Program-made: the position numbers and the translations under genes | Source of the DNA: Spongorhabdus nitratireducens | Lineage (GTDB): Bacteria > Pseudomonadota > Gammaproteobacteria > Pseudomonadales > Endozoicomonadaceae | Assembly: GCA_947387575.1 (NCBI GenBank) | Contig: CANDOC010000009.1 | Span: forward strand, 124,001 to 188,000 | Direction: 5' to 3' | Length of the DNA stretch: 64,000 nt | Notes under the pieces: generated by a model | What the model saw: the letters and a program-made list of their open reading frames with translations, nothing else | What the model was told of the DNA's origin: nothing | Database searches by the model: none | Part shown: positions 1-10,921 of the stretch, piece after piece | Numbering within the stretch: the first letter of the stretch is position 1 | How the letters are laid out: every line of letters begins with the position of its first letter

Positions 1-2
1 TC

Positions 3-809
3 ATTGAAACATCTCCCGGTGTTATGCGGGTTGGCCGGAACTATGTGCGGGATGTGCGTAATTACGGCCGTATCGACTTAACAACTGTGCTGACCAAGTC
101 GAGTAACGTAGGTGTCAGCAGAATTGCACTGGATCTGGGGCCTGGGTCCCTGCTCGAAATGTTTGAGCGGATTGGACTGGGTGCCACCACAGGATCGGGT
201 ATTCCGGGAGAGCAAACCGGAGGTCTGCCGCTGATGCGGGAGCGCTGGAGTAAAATTGAAACGGCAACCCTGGCTTTTGGCTATGGCCTGTCAGTAACAC
301 CGTTGCAGCTGGCGCAGGCTTATACCGTGCTGGCTGCTGATGGTATCTACCGTCCCTTGACGCCCCTCAAACGTGATGTGGTGCCTCAGGGAGTAAGAGT
401 GATGTCCAGCTCGGTCGTTGATCAGGTTACCGAGATGACAACCCGTGTTGTGACCCAGGGAACTGGTCGCCGAGCTAAAATTCCCTCCTACTCGGTTGCA
501 GGTAAAACCGGGACAGTTAAAAAAGTCGGACAACAAGGCTATCTTGATAATCGCTATGTAGCGAGCTTTGCAGGGTTTGCACCTGTTAAGGACCCTCGAA
601 TTGTGACAGTTGTGATTCTTGATGATGTCGGTGGAAAAAATTATTACGGTGGTGTTGTTGCTGCACCGGTATTTTCCAAAGTGACTGGCGGAGCGTTGCG
701 GATTCTCGGTGTAAAACCGGATGAGGTTGCGCAGGGCAGTCAGCGTAATATCGTCGCAAAGAATATCGTCGCAAAGAATAACGTCACGGTTCCAAATGGT
801 AAGGGTTGA
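3..809 (+). CDS. ftsI: Peptidoglycan transpeptidase FtsI (PBP3), 3' part
   Basis: C-terminal part of the division-specific class B penicillin-binding protein that cross-links septal peptidoglycan in the periplasm. The reading frame is open from the window edge, so the N-terminal membrane anchor, the dimerisation domain and the SxxK nucleophile lie outside. Visible transpeptidase motifs are the SxN motif (SSN, about base 100) and the KTGT motif (about base 500). The stop lies 9 bases before murE, as in the classic dcw order. An odd tail near the C-terminus repeats the residues NIVAK twice (about bases 746-780). Identity is secure from motifs and neighbours. Confidence 0.95.
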   Translation: METSPGVMRVGRNYVRDVRNYGRIDLTTVLTKSSNVGVSRIALDLGPGSLLEMFERIGLGATTGSGIPGEQTGGLPLMRERWSKIETATLAFGYGLSVTPLQLAQAYTVLAADGIYRPLTPLKRDVVPQGVRVMSSSVVDQVTEMTTRVVTQGTGRRAKIPSYSVAGKTGTVKKVGQQGYLDNRYVASFAGFAPVKDPRIVTVVILDDVGGKNYYGGVVAAPVFSKVTGGALRILGVKPDEVAQGSQRNIVAKNIVAKNNVTVPNGKG

Positions 810-818
810 TGTATTGGT

Positions 819-2330
819 ATGACTGGGTCGCAAACAACTGGATCGAAAACAACAAAATGTACTGTCGATAAGTTATTGCTTGAAGCCGGGTTACAGTCTG
901 CAGGGGATGACCGCCTGCTGACTGATCTGGCAATTGATAGCAGGCAGGTAACACCGGGCAGCTTGTTTCTTGCCATGCCGGGTGAAACTGTTGATGGTCG
1001 GCGTTATATCAAGGATGCTATTCAGCGCGGTGCTATCGCTGTATTGGCAGAATCGGGAGAGTTGCCGGCTGACTTGCCTGTTCCGATTTATAATGTCGCT
1101 GAGTTGCGTCCACTTGCCGGTAAACTCGCCAACTGTTTTTTCAATGAACCTTCCCGAAGCCTGAAAGTGCTGGGTGTCACTGGCACCAACGGTAAAAGTT
1201 CAACCTGTCATTTTCTTGGTCAGTTACTGCAGTTGGCCGGTCAGCCCTGCGCGCTGATGGGAACACTGGGTCAGGGGTTTCCCGGCAGCCTGGTGCCAAT
1301 GAGCAATACCACAGCTGATGTGATCAGCATTCAACGTTACCTTCATCAATTACAGCAGGCCGGCACCCGCTGGCTGGCGATGGAGGTGTCTTCTCACGGG
1401 CTGGAGCAGGGCAGAGTTACGGGTGTTGAGTTCTCGACGGCTGTTTTCACCAATTTAAGTCGTGATCATCTGGACTATCATGGCTCGATGGATGAATACG
1501 CCCGAGCCAAGGCGCAGCTGTTTTCTGCCCATAAAGTACACCGAGCTGTCATTAATCAGGATGATGCACGGATAGAAGAGATGCTGAATGCTGCAGCGGC
1601 TATTCCGGAAAAATTGACGTTCAGTCTTCAGGGCAATCGTGCTGATCTGGTTGTAACGGATTTGCACTGCTCCTCACAGGGGATGCAGGCTTGCATCGAA
1701 ACCCCATGGGGTAGAGGGGAAATCAACACGCCTCTGCTGGGGCGGTTTAATCTCAGCAATTTATTGGCAGCGATCGGTACTCTGCTGCTTGAAGGTTTCA
1801 AACTGGATGACCTCATTGCTTATGCTGGTCGTCTGGAGACGGTTCCGGGCCGACTGCAAAGTCAGGGCGGGAATGGCAAACCACTGGCCATTGTTGATTA
1901 TGCCCACACTCCAGATGCGCTGGTGAGTGCACTGTCTGCACTGAGAGACCATTCCGAAGGATCATTAACCTGTGTATTTGGTTGCGGTGGTGACCGTGAC
2001 CGGGGCAAGCGTCCACTGATGCTTCAGGCTGCTTTGCAGCATGCTGACAAGGTGGTGCTCACCAGTGATAACCCCCGCACAGAAGACCCTGAGCAAATAA
2101 TCAACGATGCCCTGCAAGGCTTGTCGCTTGCTGATCAGCAGCGGGTCAGGGTTTGTGTTGATCGCCGTGAGGCCATTGCATCTGCCGTAGCAGAAGCTGA
2201 TGCCAGCGAAATTGTACTGGTTGCCGGAAAAGGTCATGAAGATTATCAGGAAATCAACGGACAGCGTTTTTCGTTTGATGACCGTGATGAAGTAAAAACC
2301 GCACTGGAGAGGTACGAGCATGCTGGCTGA
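819..2330 (+). CDS. murE: UDP-MurNAc-tripeptide synthetase MurE (meso-DAP adding)
   Basis: Cytoplasmic Mur ligase that adds the third amino acid to UDP-MurNAc-L-Ala-D-Glu. The 503-residue length is normal. The ATP-binding loop TGTNGKSS is at about residues 121-128. The DNPR signature at residues 417-420 is the motif known to select meso-diaminopimelate rather than lysine, so a Gram-negative type DAP peptidoglycan is inferred. The gene starts 9 bases after ftsI and its end overlaps murF by 11 bases, implying translational coupling inside the dcw operon. Confidence 0.97.
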   Translation: MTGSQTTGSKTTKCTVDKLLLEAGLQSAGDDRLLTDLAIDSRQVTPGSLFLAMPGETVDGRRYIKDAIQRGAIAVLAESGELPADLPVPIYNVAELRPLAGKLANCFFNEPSRSLKVLGVTGTNGKSSTCHFLGQLLQLAGQPCALMGTLGQGFPGSLVPMSNTTADVISIQRYLHQLQQAGTRWLAMEVSSHGLEQGRVTGVEFSTAVFTNLSRDHLDYHGSMDEYARAKAQLFSAHKVHRAVINQDDARIEEMLNAAAAIPEKLTFSLQGNRADLVVTDLHCSSQGMQACIETPWGRGEINTPLLGRFNLSNLLAAIGTLLLEGFKLDDLIAYAGRLETVPGRLQSQGGNGKPLAIVDYAHTPDALVSALSALRDHSEGSLTCVFGCGGDRDRGKRPLMLQAALQHADKVVLTSDNPRTEDPEQIINDALQGLSLADQQRVRVCVDRREAIASAVAEADASEIVLVAGKGHEDYQEINGQRFSFDDRDEVKTALERYEHAG

Positions 2331-3696
2331 TGTTACGCTGGAAAAACTCAAGGGAGTGCTGGAGGCGGAGTTTTCAGGTGAAGACGCTACAGTATCCGGC
2401 ATCTCGACTGACACCCGTACCATTCAGCCGGGTAACCTGTATGTAGCATTGGTTGGTCCCAACTTTGACGGGCACAATTTTGCTGAGCAGGCACAAAAAT
2501 CCGGCGCAGTTGCTGCTGTTGTCAGCCGTAAACTGGATATTGCGCTGCCGCAACTGGTTGTTGCTGATACCCGTATTGCGTATGGCCGGATTGGTGCCTG
2601 GAACCGTGACCGTTTCACTGGTCCGGTTGTGGGTATTACCGGTAGTAGTGGCAAGACTTCGGTCAAGGAGATGGTTGCTGCGATTCTGGCTCAGTCCGGT
2701 GCTGTTCTGGCTACCGAAGCCAACCTGAATAATGATATCGGCACACCGCTGACTCTTAGTCGTATAAATGATGAGCACAACTTTGCAGTAGTTGAGCTCG
2801 GAACCAATGCGCCGGGTGAAATTGCCTACATCGCCAACCTTGCGCATCCGGATGTGGCCATCATCAATAATGCCTCGGTTGCTCATCTGGAAAAGCTGGG
2901 ATCTGTGGAAGGTGTCGCCAAAGAAAAGGGTGACCTGCTGGATGGCCTGAAAGATAGTGGTGTGGCAGTACTGAACCGGGATGATCGTTTCTTTGATGAA
3001 TGGCGAACCCGTGCGCTGTCCAGACCTTCCCGTACGGTCAAGAGTTTTTCATTGAATGATGTCAGGGCTGACGCCCGGGCCAGTGATATTAGTTTCACAG
3101 CCGAAGGAATGAAGTTTCGGTTGTGGCTGGAAGAAAAAAATATTGATATAACCCTGCCGCTGCTGGGCAAGCATCAGGTCAGCAATGCGCTTGCTGCTGC
3201 TTTGGTTACAGCATCGCTTGGGAGTACACTGGAACAGATTGCTGCCGGTCTGGCTTCGATTCAGCCGGTTCGGCGCCGGGGGCGACGTTACCCGCTGCAG
3301 GGTGGTGGTGTACTGATTGATGACAGTTATAACGCTAACCCTGCATCTACCCTGGCAGCTATTGATGTGCTGGCCCAAATGCCGGCTCCGAGAATGCTGA
3401 TTGTCGGCGATATGCGGGAACTGGCTACCGAATCGGAAAGTGGGCACCGGCAAGTTGGTGCTCATGCGGCTGCAGCCGGAATTGAAAAAATGCTGACGCT
3501 GGGTGAATTGACCCGTTTCAGCAGTGATGCATACGGGCGGGGTGCTGAAAGCTTTGCTGACCATGACAGCCTGATAAGCCGTGCCAAAGAATTGCAGGAC
3601 GGTATGTCGACCGTACTGGTTAAAGGTTCCCTGAGTATGCAGATGAACAAGATTGTCGAGGCCATGGTTGGCCCGGCATATGCGGAGAAAGACTGA
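2320..3696 (+). CDS. murF: UDP-MurNAc-pentapeptide synthetase MurF
   Basis: Mur ligase that adds D-Ala-D-Ala to the UDP-MurNAc-tripeptide, completing the cytoplasmic pentapeptide precursor. At 458 residues it matches the family. The ATP-binding loop GSSGKTS is at residues 108-114, and the DDSYNANP motif typical of MurF is near residue 335. The start overlaps murE by 11 bases and the stop is 2 bases before mraY, so it sits in a coupled run of precursor-synthesis genes. Confidence 0.97.
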   Translation: MLADVTLEKLKGVLEAEFSGEDATVSGISTDTRTIQPGNLYVALVGPNFDGHNFAEQAQKSGAVAAVVSRKLDIALPQLVVADTRIAYGRIGAWNRDRFTGPVVGITGSSGKTSVKEMVAAILAQSGAVLATEANLNNDIGTPLTLSRINDEHNFAVVELGTNAPGEIAYIANLAHPDVAIINNASVAHLEKLGSVEGVAKEKGDLLDGLKDSGVAVLNRDDRFFDEWRTRALSRPSRTVKSFSLNDVRADARASDISFTAEGMKFRLWLEEKNIDITLPLLGKHQVSNALAAALVTASLGSTLEQIAAGLASIQPVRRRGRRYPLQGGGVLIDDSYNANPASTLAAIDVLAQMPAPRMLIVGDMRELATESESGHRQVGAHAAAAGIEKMLTLGELTRFSSDAYGRGAESFADHDSLISRAKELQDGMSTVLVKGSLSMQMNKIVEAMVGPAYAEKD

Positions 3697-3698
3697 CT

Positions 3699-4784
3699 AT
3701 GCTTTACTGGCTGGCGGATTACCTGACCCAGTATTACAGCGGCTTTGGCCTGTTTAAATATCTGACATTTCGCGCCATCCTCGGCGTGTTGACCTCGCTG
3801 GGGCTGTGCCTGTGGGTCGGTCCCTATATGATTCGCAAGCTGAGCTATCACCAGATAGGTCAGGCTGTTCGTGATGATGGCCCGCAGTCACACCTGAGCA
3901 AGGCCGGAACACCGACAATGGGTGGCGCTCTGATTCTGGTGGCTCTGGCTGTCAGTACCCTGCTGTGGGCGAATCTATCCAACCGTTATGTCTGGGTTGT
4001 ACTTTTGGTGACTGCCGTTTTTGGTATCGTCGGCTGGGTTGATGACTACCGCAAGGTGGTTGAGAAAGATTCACGTGGACTTCCTGCTCGCTGGAAGTTT
4101 TTCTGGCAGTCTGTAGCGGGTATGGGGGCGGCCATATTCCTCTTTATGACCGCAAAAGGAACGGCAGAGGTTCAATTGATCATGCCGTTCTTCAAGAACT
4201 TTTCCATCATTCTCGGACCGATAGCCTTTGTTATTCTGTCGTATCTGATGATTGTGGGTACCAGTAACGCGGTTAACTTGACTGACGGGCTGGATGGGCT
4301 GGCAATTATGCCCACTGTGCTGGTTTCCGGTGCTCTGGCAGTGTTTGCCTATCTCAGCGGGCATGTAAATTTTGCCAACTATCTTCATATTCCATATATC
4401 GCCGGTGCCGGTGAGCTGGTTGTATTCTGTGGGGCTTTGGCTGGTGCCGGGCTTGGTTTCCTCTGGTTTAACACCTACCCGGCCCAGGTCTTCATGGGTG
4501 ATGTGGGTGCCCTGGCTCTGGGCGCGGCTCTTGGTGTGATCTCCGTTATTGTGCGTCAGGAAGTTGTGCTGCTGATTATGGGTGGCGTCTTTGTTATGGA
4601 GACTGCTTCCGTCATTCTTCAGGTGGCCTCGTTTAAATTGACTGGTCGTCGTATTTTCCGGATGGCGCCGCTACATCACCATTACGAGTTAAAAGGCTGG
4701 CCTGAGCCCAGAGTTATTGTGAGATTCTGGATTATTACTCTGGTGCTGGTACTGATTGGTCTGGCAACACTGAAAGTTCGTTAA
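3699..4784 (+). CDS. mraY: Phospho-MurNAc-pentapeptide translocase MraY
   Basis: Inner-membrane enzyme that transfers phospho-MurNAc-pentapeptide to undecaprenyl phosphate, making lipid I. The 361-residue protein is strongly hydrophobic with about ten membrane segments. It carries the family motifs DDYRK (around residue 115), [10 protein letters not shown] (around residue 190) and a C-terminal HHHYE histidine cluster used in catalysis. It lies 2 bases after murF and 12 bases before murD. An AAGGAG ribosome-binding site for murD overlaps its stop region. Confidence 0.98.
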   Translation: MLYWLADYLTQYYSGFGLFKYLTFRAILGVLTSLGLCLWVGPYMIRKLSYHQIGQAVRDDGPQSHLSKAGTPTMGGALILVALAVSTLLWANLSNRYVWVVLLVTAVFGIVGWVDDYRKVVEKDSRGLPARWKFFWQSVAGMGAAIFLFMTAKGTAEVQLIMPFFKNFSIILGPIAFVILSYLMIVGTSNAVNLTDGLDGLAIMPTVLVSGALAVFAYLSGHVNFANYLHIPYIAGAGELVVFCGALAGAGLGFLWFNTYPAQVFMGDVGALALGAALGVISVIVRQEVVLLIMGGVFVMETASVILQVASFKLTGRRIFRMAPLHHHYELKGWPEPRVIVRFWIITLVLVLIGLATLKVR

Positions 4785-4796
4785 GGAGAACCACGC

Positions 4797-6164
4797 GTGC
4801 AACTGGTAGGTTCGGATAAGTTACGTGTTGTTGTCGGGCTGGGAAAATCCGGATTATCCAGCGCCCGGTATCTGTATCGTCAGGGCAAGCCATTTATTGT
4901 CGTTGACAGCAGGCGTAATCCGCCCGGGCTTGCCGAAATGGCAGCAGAAATGCCGGAAGTGCGGGTCCATACCGGTAAATTTGATGCAGAGTTGTTTGGT
5001 AATACATCCGAACTGGTAATGAGCCCAGGTGTTGCATTGTCCGAACCTGCTATTGCCGAAGCCATCAGGCAGGGTTGTACAGTCGCTGGTGATATTGAAT
5101 TGTTCGCACGAGATTTGCAGCAGCGCAATGTTAAAGCGCCGGTTGTAGCTATTACCGGCTCGAACGGAAAAAGCACAGTCACAACTCTGGTGGGGCAAAT
5201 GGTTCAGGCCTCGGGCCTGAAACCGGCTGTAGGTGGTAATATTGGTACGCCTGCGCTGGAATTGCTGGACCAGGATGCTGACGTTTATGTACTGGAGCTG
5301 TCCAGTTTCCAGCTGGAAACAACAGCATCACTCCAGCCGGCAGTGGCGACGGTGCTTAATGTTTCCGCGGATCATATGGATCGTTACCCGAGCCTGCTGG
5401 AGTACCAGCAGGCCAAGCAGCAGGTGTATCGTGGCTGCAGGTATGCAGTTTGTAACGCCGAAGATATGCTGACTTTGCCGCTGGTGCCCGGATCAACAAC
5501 GGTTACACGCTTTACCCTCAATACACCTGATCTAAATGACTTTGGCCTGATTCACGAAGATGGAACCACCTGGCTTGCTCGTGGGCTGGAAAAGTTACTT
5601 GATACCTCAAAACTGAAAGTTCGGGGCAGGCATAACTATGCCAATGCATTGGCTGCACTGGCTATCGGTTCGGCTATCAAGCTGCCGTTGGATAAAATGC
5701 TTCAGGTACTTGTGGACTTTACCGGTTTGGAGCATCGCTGCCAGTGGGTGGCGGAAGAAAATGGCATCACCTTCTTTAACGATTCCAAGGCAACCAATCC
5801 CGGTGCTGCTATTGCGGCGCTGGAAGGGCTGGGTGCCGAGATTGATGGAAAGGTTGTACTGATTGCGGGTGGAGATGGAAAAGGTGCTGACTTTACTCCA
5901 CTGACAGAGCCTTTATCTCGATATGCCCGTCAGTTGATATTGCTGGGAAAGGATGCTGAAAAAATCAGTCAGGTCGCTCCCGGGCAGTTATCATGTGACA
6001 GGGCTGAAAATATGGAACAGGCAGTGCAATTGGCTCATGCGGTAGCAACTTCCGGTGATGTTGTCCTGCTTGCCCCGGCCTGTGCCAGTCTGGATATGTA
6101 CACCAACTTTGAGGAGCGTGGCCGAGCTTTTAGCGAAGCAGTAGGGCAGGTTCTTAATGGTTAG
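4797..6164 (+). CDS. murD: UDP-MurNAc-L-Ala:D-Glu ligase MurD
   Basis: Cytoplasmic Mur ligase adding D-glutamate to UDP-MurNAc-L-Ala. It has 455 residues with the ATP loop GSNGKST at about residues 121-127 and the C-terminal ACASLDMYTNFEERG region typical of MurD. The start is GTG at 4797, chosen because an AAGGAG Shine-Dalgarno sequence ends about 8 bases upstream and the N-terminus then matches the family. The 3' end overlaps ftsW by 8 bases. Confidence 0.96.
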   Translation: MQLVGSDKLRVVVGLGKSGLSSARYLYRQGKPFIVVDSRRNPPGLAEMAAEMPEVRVHTGKFDAELFGNTSELVMSPGVALSEPAIAEAIRQGCTVAGDIELFARDLQQRNVKAPVVAITGSNGKSTVTTLVGQMVQASGLKPAVGGNIGTPALELLDQDADVYVLELSSFQLETTASLQPAVATVLNVSADHMDRYPSLLEYQQAKQQVYRGCRYAVCNAEDMLTLPLVPGSTTVTRFTLNTPDLNDFGLIHEDGTTWLARGLEKLLDTSKLKVRGRHNYANALAALAIGSAIKLPLDKMLQVLVDFTGLEHRCQWVAEENGITFFNDSKATNPGAAIAALEGLGAEIDGKVVLIAGGDGKGADFTPLTEPLSRYARQLILLGKDAEKISQVAPGQLSCDRAENMEQAVQLAHAVATSGDVVLLAPACASLDMYTNFEERGRAFSEAVGQVLNG

Positions 6165-7347
6165 TCTGCAAAATATATTTCGTCGCTTTTCTGATTTTCG
6201 TCCCACTTGGGGGCAACCGCTTAAAAACGATGCCGAGCTTGATTTCTGGCTGCTGGGTGCCACCCTTGCGGTGCTTTCACTCGGGCTGGTTATGGTTGCG
6301 TCAGCCTCCACTGAAATTGGATCGACTCCTCTGTATTACGCTATCCGTCAAGCAATATATGTTGCTGCCGGACTGATTGCCATGATTGTGGTTATGACCA
6401 TAGAGCTGCAGGAGTGGCAACGGTTCAGCACCGTTTCTCTATTGGTATCAATTGCATTGCTGGTGATCGTTCTGTTTATGGGGCGGGAGATTAACGGCAG
6501 TGTACGCTGGATTAATCTGGGCTTTTTTAATCTCCAGGCATCGGAAGTCGCCAAGCTTGGGATGGTCGTATATATAGCGGCTTATCTGGTGCGTCGAAGG
6601 GATGAGGTCAGATCCCAGTGGTGGGGTTTTATCAAGCCGATGCTGGTATTGGGAGGAGCCGCAGCACTCTTGTTGGCTGAGCCTGACTTTGGTGCTGTCG
6701 TTGTTCTGCTGGTTGCCGTATTGGGTATGATCTTTCTCGCCGGTGTGCCATTGATGCAATATCTGGTGTTGATGGTGGTATGCGTAGTCGGTGTGATCGG
6801 GATTTTGTTGACCCAGGCATACCGGATTGAACGGTTGAAAACCTATCTTGATCCATGGGCTGATCAGTTTGGCAGCGGCTATCAGCTTACTCAGTCGCTG
6901 ATTGCATTTGGTAAGGGCGAATGGCTAGGACAGGGGCTGGGTAACAGTATTCAGAAGCTGTTTTATTTACCGGAAGCGCATACTGATTTTGTGCTCGCAG
7001 TACTGGCTGAAGAGTTGGGTCTGGTCGGTAGCCTGGTGCTGTTGGTCATGCTGATGTTTATCTCTCTGCGGGCATTAAGTATTGGCCATCTTGCTGAGCG
7101 GGCAGGGCAATTTTTTGCGGCTTATGTGGCTTATGGCATCAGTTTTTTGATTGGTGGCCAGGTGGTTGTCAATATCGGAGTGAATATCGGGCTGTTGCCT
7201 ACAAAAGGTCTGACTTTGCCCTTTGTCAGCTATGGCGGCAGTAGTATGGTTATGAATTGTCTGGCAATAGGCTTGCTGTTGCGTATTGATTATGAACGTC
7301 GCTGTCTGATGAAACAAAAACAGCGCAGGGAGGCTTCAAATGACTGA
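6157..7347 (+). CDS. ftsW: Septal peptidoglycan glycosyltransferase FtsW
   Basis: Polytopic SEDS-family protein that polymerises lipid II glycan at the septum together with FtsI. It has 396 residues and about ten membrane segments. The SEDS hallmark stretch PEAHTDFVLAVLAEELG is near residue 270, and the conserved GLTLPFVSYGGSS stretch lies near residue 350. It overlaps murD (8 bases) and murG (8 bases), so the three genes are translationally coupled. Confidence 0.97.
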   Translation: MVSLQNIFRRFSDFRPTWGQPLKNDAELDFWLLGATLAVLSLGLVMVASASTEIGSTPLYYAIRQAIYVAAGLIAMIVVMTIELQEWQRFSTVSLLVSIALLVIVLFMGREINGSVRWINLGFFNLQASEVAKLGMVVYIAAYLVRRRDEVRSQWWGFIKPMLVLGGAAALLLAEPDFGAVVVLLVAVLGMIFLAGVPLMQYLVLMVVCVVGVIGILLTQAYRIERLKTYLDPWADQFGSGYQLTQSLIAFGKGEWLGQGLGNSIQKLFYLPEAHTDFVLAVLAEELGLVGSLVLLVMLMFISLRALSIGHLAERAGQFFAAYVAYGISFLIGGQVVVNIGVNIGLLPTKGLTLPFVSYGGSSMVMNCLAIGLLLRIDYERRCLMKQKQRREASND

Positions 7348-8422
7348 ATCTGCCTCTTCTTCCATTGTTGTTATGGCTGGCGGAACAGGGGGACATATTT
7401 TTCCGGCACTGGCGACAGCAGAGGAACTGAAAAGCAGGGGATATGATATCCACTGGATTGGAACACCTGAAAGTATGGAGGCCGAACTGGTGCCAAAGCA
7501 TGGCTTTGATATCAGCTATGTCTCGGTTACAGGTGTCAGGGGTAAAGGCATTATTGCACGACTACTGTCACCTTTCAGGGTGGCAGCGTCAATTTTGGCT
7601 GCGGTAAAGCTGCTACGAAAGCTTAATCCGAAGTGTGTTATCGGCATGGGTGGATACGTCACAGGTCCCGGTGGCGTCGCGGCACGAATATTGCAGATTC
7701 CGCTGGTGATACATGAGCAGAACGCTGTTCCGGGAATGACCAACAGGTTGCTGGCGAAAATAGCCAACCGGGTGTTGGAGGCCTTTCCGAACACATTTGC
7801 CGGAAAGGTTGCTGCAAGTAAAGTGACATGCACCGGTAACCCTGTACGCAGCGCTATTTCAGCTGCTGGGCTCTCCCCGGACACGGATGGCATGAAACTC
7901 CTGATACTTGGAGGTAGCCGGGGAGCACTGGCAATCAATGAGCTGGTACCTGAGGCATTGTCATTTTGTGCTGAAGACAATATTGAAGTCTGGCATCAAT
8001 GTGGCAAAGGCTGGGATGAGAAAACCAGCGAACGCTATCGAAAGTTTGCTGTCAGTGGCCGGGTAGAAGCATTTATTGATGATATGGCTGCGGCCTATGA
8101 ATGGGCTGATCTGATTGTTTGCCGGGCGGGTGCATTAACAGTTTCCGAGCTGGCCAATGCAGGCCGACCAGCAATTCTGGTGCCGTTTCCTTATGCGGTT
8201 GATGATCATCAAACGCGAAATGGTAACTATCTGGTTCAGAGTGGTGCTGCACGGCTATTTCAGCAGTCGGACCTGACGGCAGAGTTGCTGGCTGAAGAAT
8301 TGAAAACACTGGCTGCTGATCGTAACCAGTTACAGGATATGAGCAAGGCTGCTTTGGCTTGTGCCCGGCCTGATGCGACTGGGCAGGTTGTAGCCCAGTG
8401 TTTGGAGGTAATCAATGGTTGA
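7340..8422 (+). CDS. murG: Lipid II synthase MurG (GlcNAc transferase)
   Basis: Peripheral membrane glycosyltransferase that adds GlcNAc from UDP-GlcNAc to lipid I, giving lipid II on the cytoplasmic face. It has 360 residues. The glycine-rich [12 protein letters not shown] loop near residue 14 and the C-terminal nucleotide-sugar site (GGSRGA about residue 192; [17 protein letters not shown] about residue 255) are clear. It overlaps both ftsW and murC by 8 bases. Confidence 0.97.
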   Translation: MTESASSSIVVMAGGTGGHIFPALATAEELKSRGYDIHWIGTPESMEAELVPKHGFDISYVSVTGVRGKGIIARLLSPFRVAASILAAVKLLRKLNPKCVIGMGGYVTGPGGVAARILQIPLVIHEQNAVPGMTNRLLAKIANRVLEAFPNTFAGKVAASKVTCTGNPVRSAISAAGLSPDTDGMKLLILGGSRGALAINELVPEALSFCAEDNIEVWHQCGKGWDEKTSERYRKFAVSGRVEAFIDDMAAAYEWADLIVCRAGALTVSELANAGRPAILVPFPYAVDDHQTRNGNYLVQSGAARLFQQSDLTAELLAEELKTLAADRNQLQDMSKAALACARPDATGQVVAQCLEVING

Positions 8423-9887
8423 TGTAGCCAGTAGCAGTGTACCGGTTTTTGCGATTCCGGAAATGAGACGAATTCGCCGTATTCACTTTGTAGGCATCGG
8501 CGGCTCCGGAATGTGTGGTATCGCGGAAGTGCTGCTTAACCAGGGGTACCAGATTTCCGGCTCTGATTTGCGTCCTTCGGCGGTGACACGTCGGCTGGAG
8601 TCACTGGGAGCGGTCGTATTTATCGGTCATCAGGCTGAAAATGTCGATGGCGTCGATGTGGTAGTCACATCGAGTGCGGTGTCTCAGGACAACCCCGAGG
8701 TTATTGCCGCACAGGGTGCTCGAGTGCCGATAGTCCCCAGGGCTGAAATGCTGGCCGAGCTGATGCGGTACCGTCACAGTATTGCTGTAGCGGGTACTCA
8801 TGGCAAAACGACAACAACCAGTCTGATTGCTTCAGTACTGGCTGAAGGTCAATTGGATCCGACCTTTATTATTGGTGGTCGGCTGAACTCTGCAGGCACC
8901 AATGCCAAGCTGGGCGGCAGTCGTTATCTGGTTGCAGAAGCCGACGAGAGCGATGCCTCCTTCCTGCACCTGCAGCCAATGGTGTCGGTGGTAACCAATA
9001 TCGAAGCGGACCATATGGATACTTATGGGGGGGACTTCAATTGTCTGAAGCGGACATTTGTCGAATTCCTGCATAACCTGCCATTTTACGGTGTCGCTGT
9101 TGTTTGTATCGATGACCCGGTTATCAGGGAGCTGCTGCCGGAAATCAAACGCCGGGTTATTACTTACGGTGTGTCTGATGATGCAGACTTCAGGGCTTGT
9201 GATATCCGGTATGAAGGCACCACAACCCGTTTTTCCCTGCAGCGTGCTGGGCGTGAAGACTCTGTAGAGTTTTCGCTGGGAATGCCGGGGCATCACAATG
9301 TCCTGAATGCGCTGGCAACAATCGCTGTAGCTTCGGAAGAAGGAATGGCGGATGATGTGATTATACGTGGTCTGGCCGGATTTACCGGGGTTGGTCGTCG
9401 CTTCCAGGTACATGGCGATTTTGATACCAACTTTGGTCGCATCATGCAGGTTGATGACTATGGGCACCATCCAAGTGAAGTGGCCGCTACGATTGAGGCA
9501 ATCAGGGCTGGCTGGGACGACAAGCGACTGGTTATGGTTTATCAGCCGCATCGTTATACCCGGACCCGGGATTTGTTCGAGGACTTTGTTGATGTCCTTT
9601 CGCGGGTCGATGTGCTGATATTGATGGATATTTATGCGGCCGGGGAAGAGACTATTCCCGGAGCCGATGGCCGTAGCCTGTGCCGCAGTATTCGGCAGCG
9701 GGGGCGGGTAGAACCGATATTTTTACCCCGTGATGGCAATATCGAGGAAATATTGTCGACGGTGCTACAGGACGGGGACTTGCTGTTGACCCAGGGAGCC
9801 GGGGACGTTGGCGGTGTTGCTATCGAATTGTCGAAGTTTTTAAAACATCAGAGCGGCGAGCGCGATATGATAAGCCAAGAAGCATAA
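8415..9887 (+). CDS. murC: UDP-MurNAc:L-alanine ligase MurC
   Basis: First Mur ligase, adding L-alanine to UDP-MurNAc. It has 490 residues. The N-terminal Rossmann motif [14 protein letters not shown] binds the uridine nucleotide, and the ATP loop GTHGKT is at about residues 127-132. The MurC signatures DDYGHHP and YQPHRYTRT are near residues 350-380. It overlaps murG by 8 bases, and 84 bases separate it from ddl. Confidence 0.97.
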   Translation: MVDVASSSVPVFAIPEMRRIRRIHFVGIGGSGMCGIAEVLLNQGYQISGSDLRPSAVTRRLESLGAVVFIGHQAENVDGVDVVVTSSAVSQDNPEVIAAQGARVPIVPRAEMLAELMRYRHSIAVAGTHGKTTTTSLIASVLAEGQLDPTFIIGGRLNSAGTNAKLGGSRYLVAEADESDASFLHLQPMVSVVTNIEADHMDTYGGDFNCLKRTFVEFLHNLPFYGVAVVCIDDPVIRELLPEIKRRVITYGVSDDADFRACDIRYEGTTTRFSLQRAGREDSVEFSLGMPGHHNVLNALATIAVASEEGMADDVIIRGLAGFTGVGRRFQVHGDFDTNFGRIMQVDDYGHHPSEVAATIEAIRAGWDDKRLVMVYQPHRYTRTRDLFEDFVDVLSRVDVLILMDIYAAGEETIPGADGRSLCRSIRQRGRVEPIFLPRDGNIEEILSTVLQDGDLLLTQGAGDVGGVAIELSKFLKHQSGERDMISQEA

Positions 9888-9971
9888 TGTGTGCCTCGGG
9901 TCCGGCTGTTTTGAGATGATAATGCAGCCTTTGAGTATGATCTCTGACGGTTGCAGGTAGGTAAGTGATTA

Positions 9972-10916
9972 ATGAAGGGAATATATCAACGCAAGGCAAG
10001 GCGGAGTGCCAGTGAGTATGGCCGGGTTGGTGTACTTTACGGAGGCAACTCCGGCGAACGGGCAGTATCTCTGAAAAGCGGGCAGAGAGTGCATAAGGCG
10101 CTGAAGGCTCGTGGCGTTGACAGTGTTCTGATTGATGCAGCCAATGATGTTGTTTCAGCTTTTTCTGATCAGGGTGTAAACCGGGTTTTTAATGCCTTGC
10201 ACGGCCGTGGTGGTGAAGATGGCCGAATGCAGGGGCTGCTGGATACCATCGGGATGCCTTATACCGGAAGTGGTGTAATGGCGTCGTCAGTTACGATGAA
10301 CAAAGTACTGACCAAGCAGGTGTGGATTGCGGCAGGTTTGCCGACACCTGAGTTCCGGGTGATCAGGAGTGAAACCGAGCTGTCCGGTATGAAAGAGTTC
10401 TGTTATCCCTGCTTTGTAAAGCCGGCACTGGAAGGCTCCAGTCTGGGTATGAGCCGGGTAGAGTCTTTTGAGGAGCTGCCCGCTGCCTGGCGTAAGGCGA
10501 AAGAGTTTTGTAGCGAAGTGCTGGTTGAGCAGTTTATTGATGGTGCCGAGTACACCATCGGGGTTCTGGATTCTACACCGCTACCGGTCATTCGTCTGGA
10601 AACAGATAATGTCTTTTATGATTACGAAGCCAAGTATCAGTCCAATGATACGCGTTACATTGTTCCCTGCGGGTTAAGCAAGGAAAAAGAACAGGCTCTG
10701 CAAGCAATGGCTCTGGAAGCGTTCCGTTTGACGGAATGCGAAGGATGGGGACGTGTTGATCTGATGCTGGATCAGCAGCAGAACCCGTGGTTGCTTGAAA
10801 TTAATACCATTCCGGGCATGACGGATCATAGTCTGGTGCCTATGGCAGCCAGAGAAGTTGGCCTCGATTTTGATGAGCTGGTAATGGAAATTCTGGAAAC
10901 ATCATATGGTGGCTAA
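9972..10916 (+). CDS. ddl: D-alanine:D-alanine ligase Ddl
   Basis: ATP-grasp ligase making the D-Ala-D-Ala dipeptide consumed by MurF. It has 314 residues with the N-terminal EYGRVGVLYGGNSGER motif, the ATP-grasp segment EGSSLGMSRV and the C-terminal metal/phosphate site LEINTIPGMTDHSLVP. The ATG at 9972 adds about 13 basic residues before the conserved core, and a shorter start is not obvious. Position between murC and ftsQ is the standard gammaproteobacterial location of the DdlB type. The ftsQ start is 5 bases downstream. Confidence 0.95.
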   Translation: MKGIYQRKARRSASEYGRVGVLYGGNSGERAVSLKSGQRVHKALKARGVDSVLIDAANDVVSAFSDQGVNRVFNALHGRGGEDGRMQGLLDTIGMPYTGSGVMASSVTMNKVLTKQVWIAAGLPTPEFRVIRSETELSGMKEFCYPCFVKPALEGSSLGMSRVESFEELPAAWRKAKEFCSEVLVEQFIDGAEYTIGVLDSTPLPVIRLETDNVFYDYEAKYQSNDTRYIVPCGLSKEKEQALQAMALEAFRLTECEGWGRVDLMLDQQQNPWLLEINTIPGMTDHSLVPMAAREVGLDFDELVMEILETSYGG

Positions 10917-10921
10917 GGCCG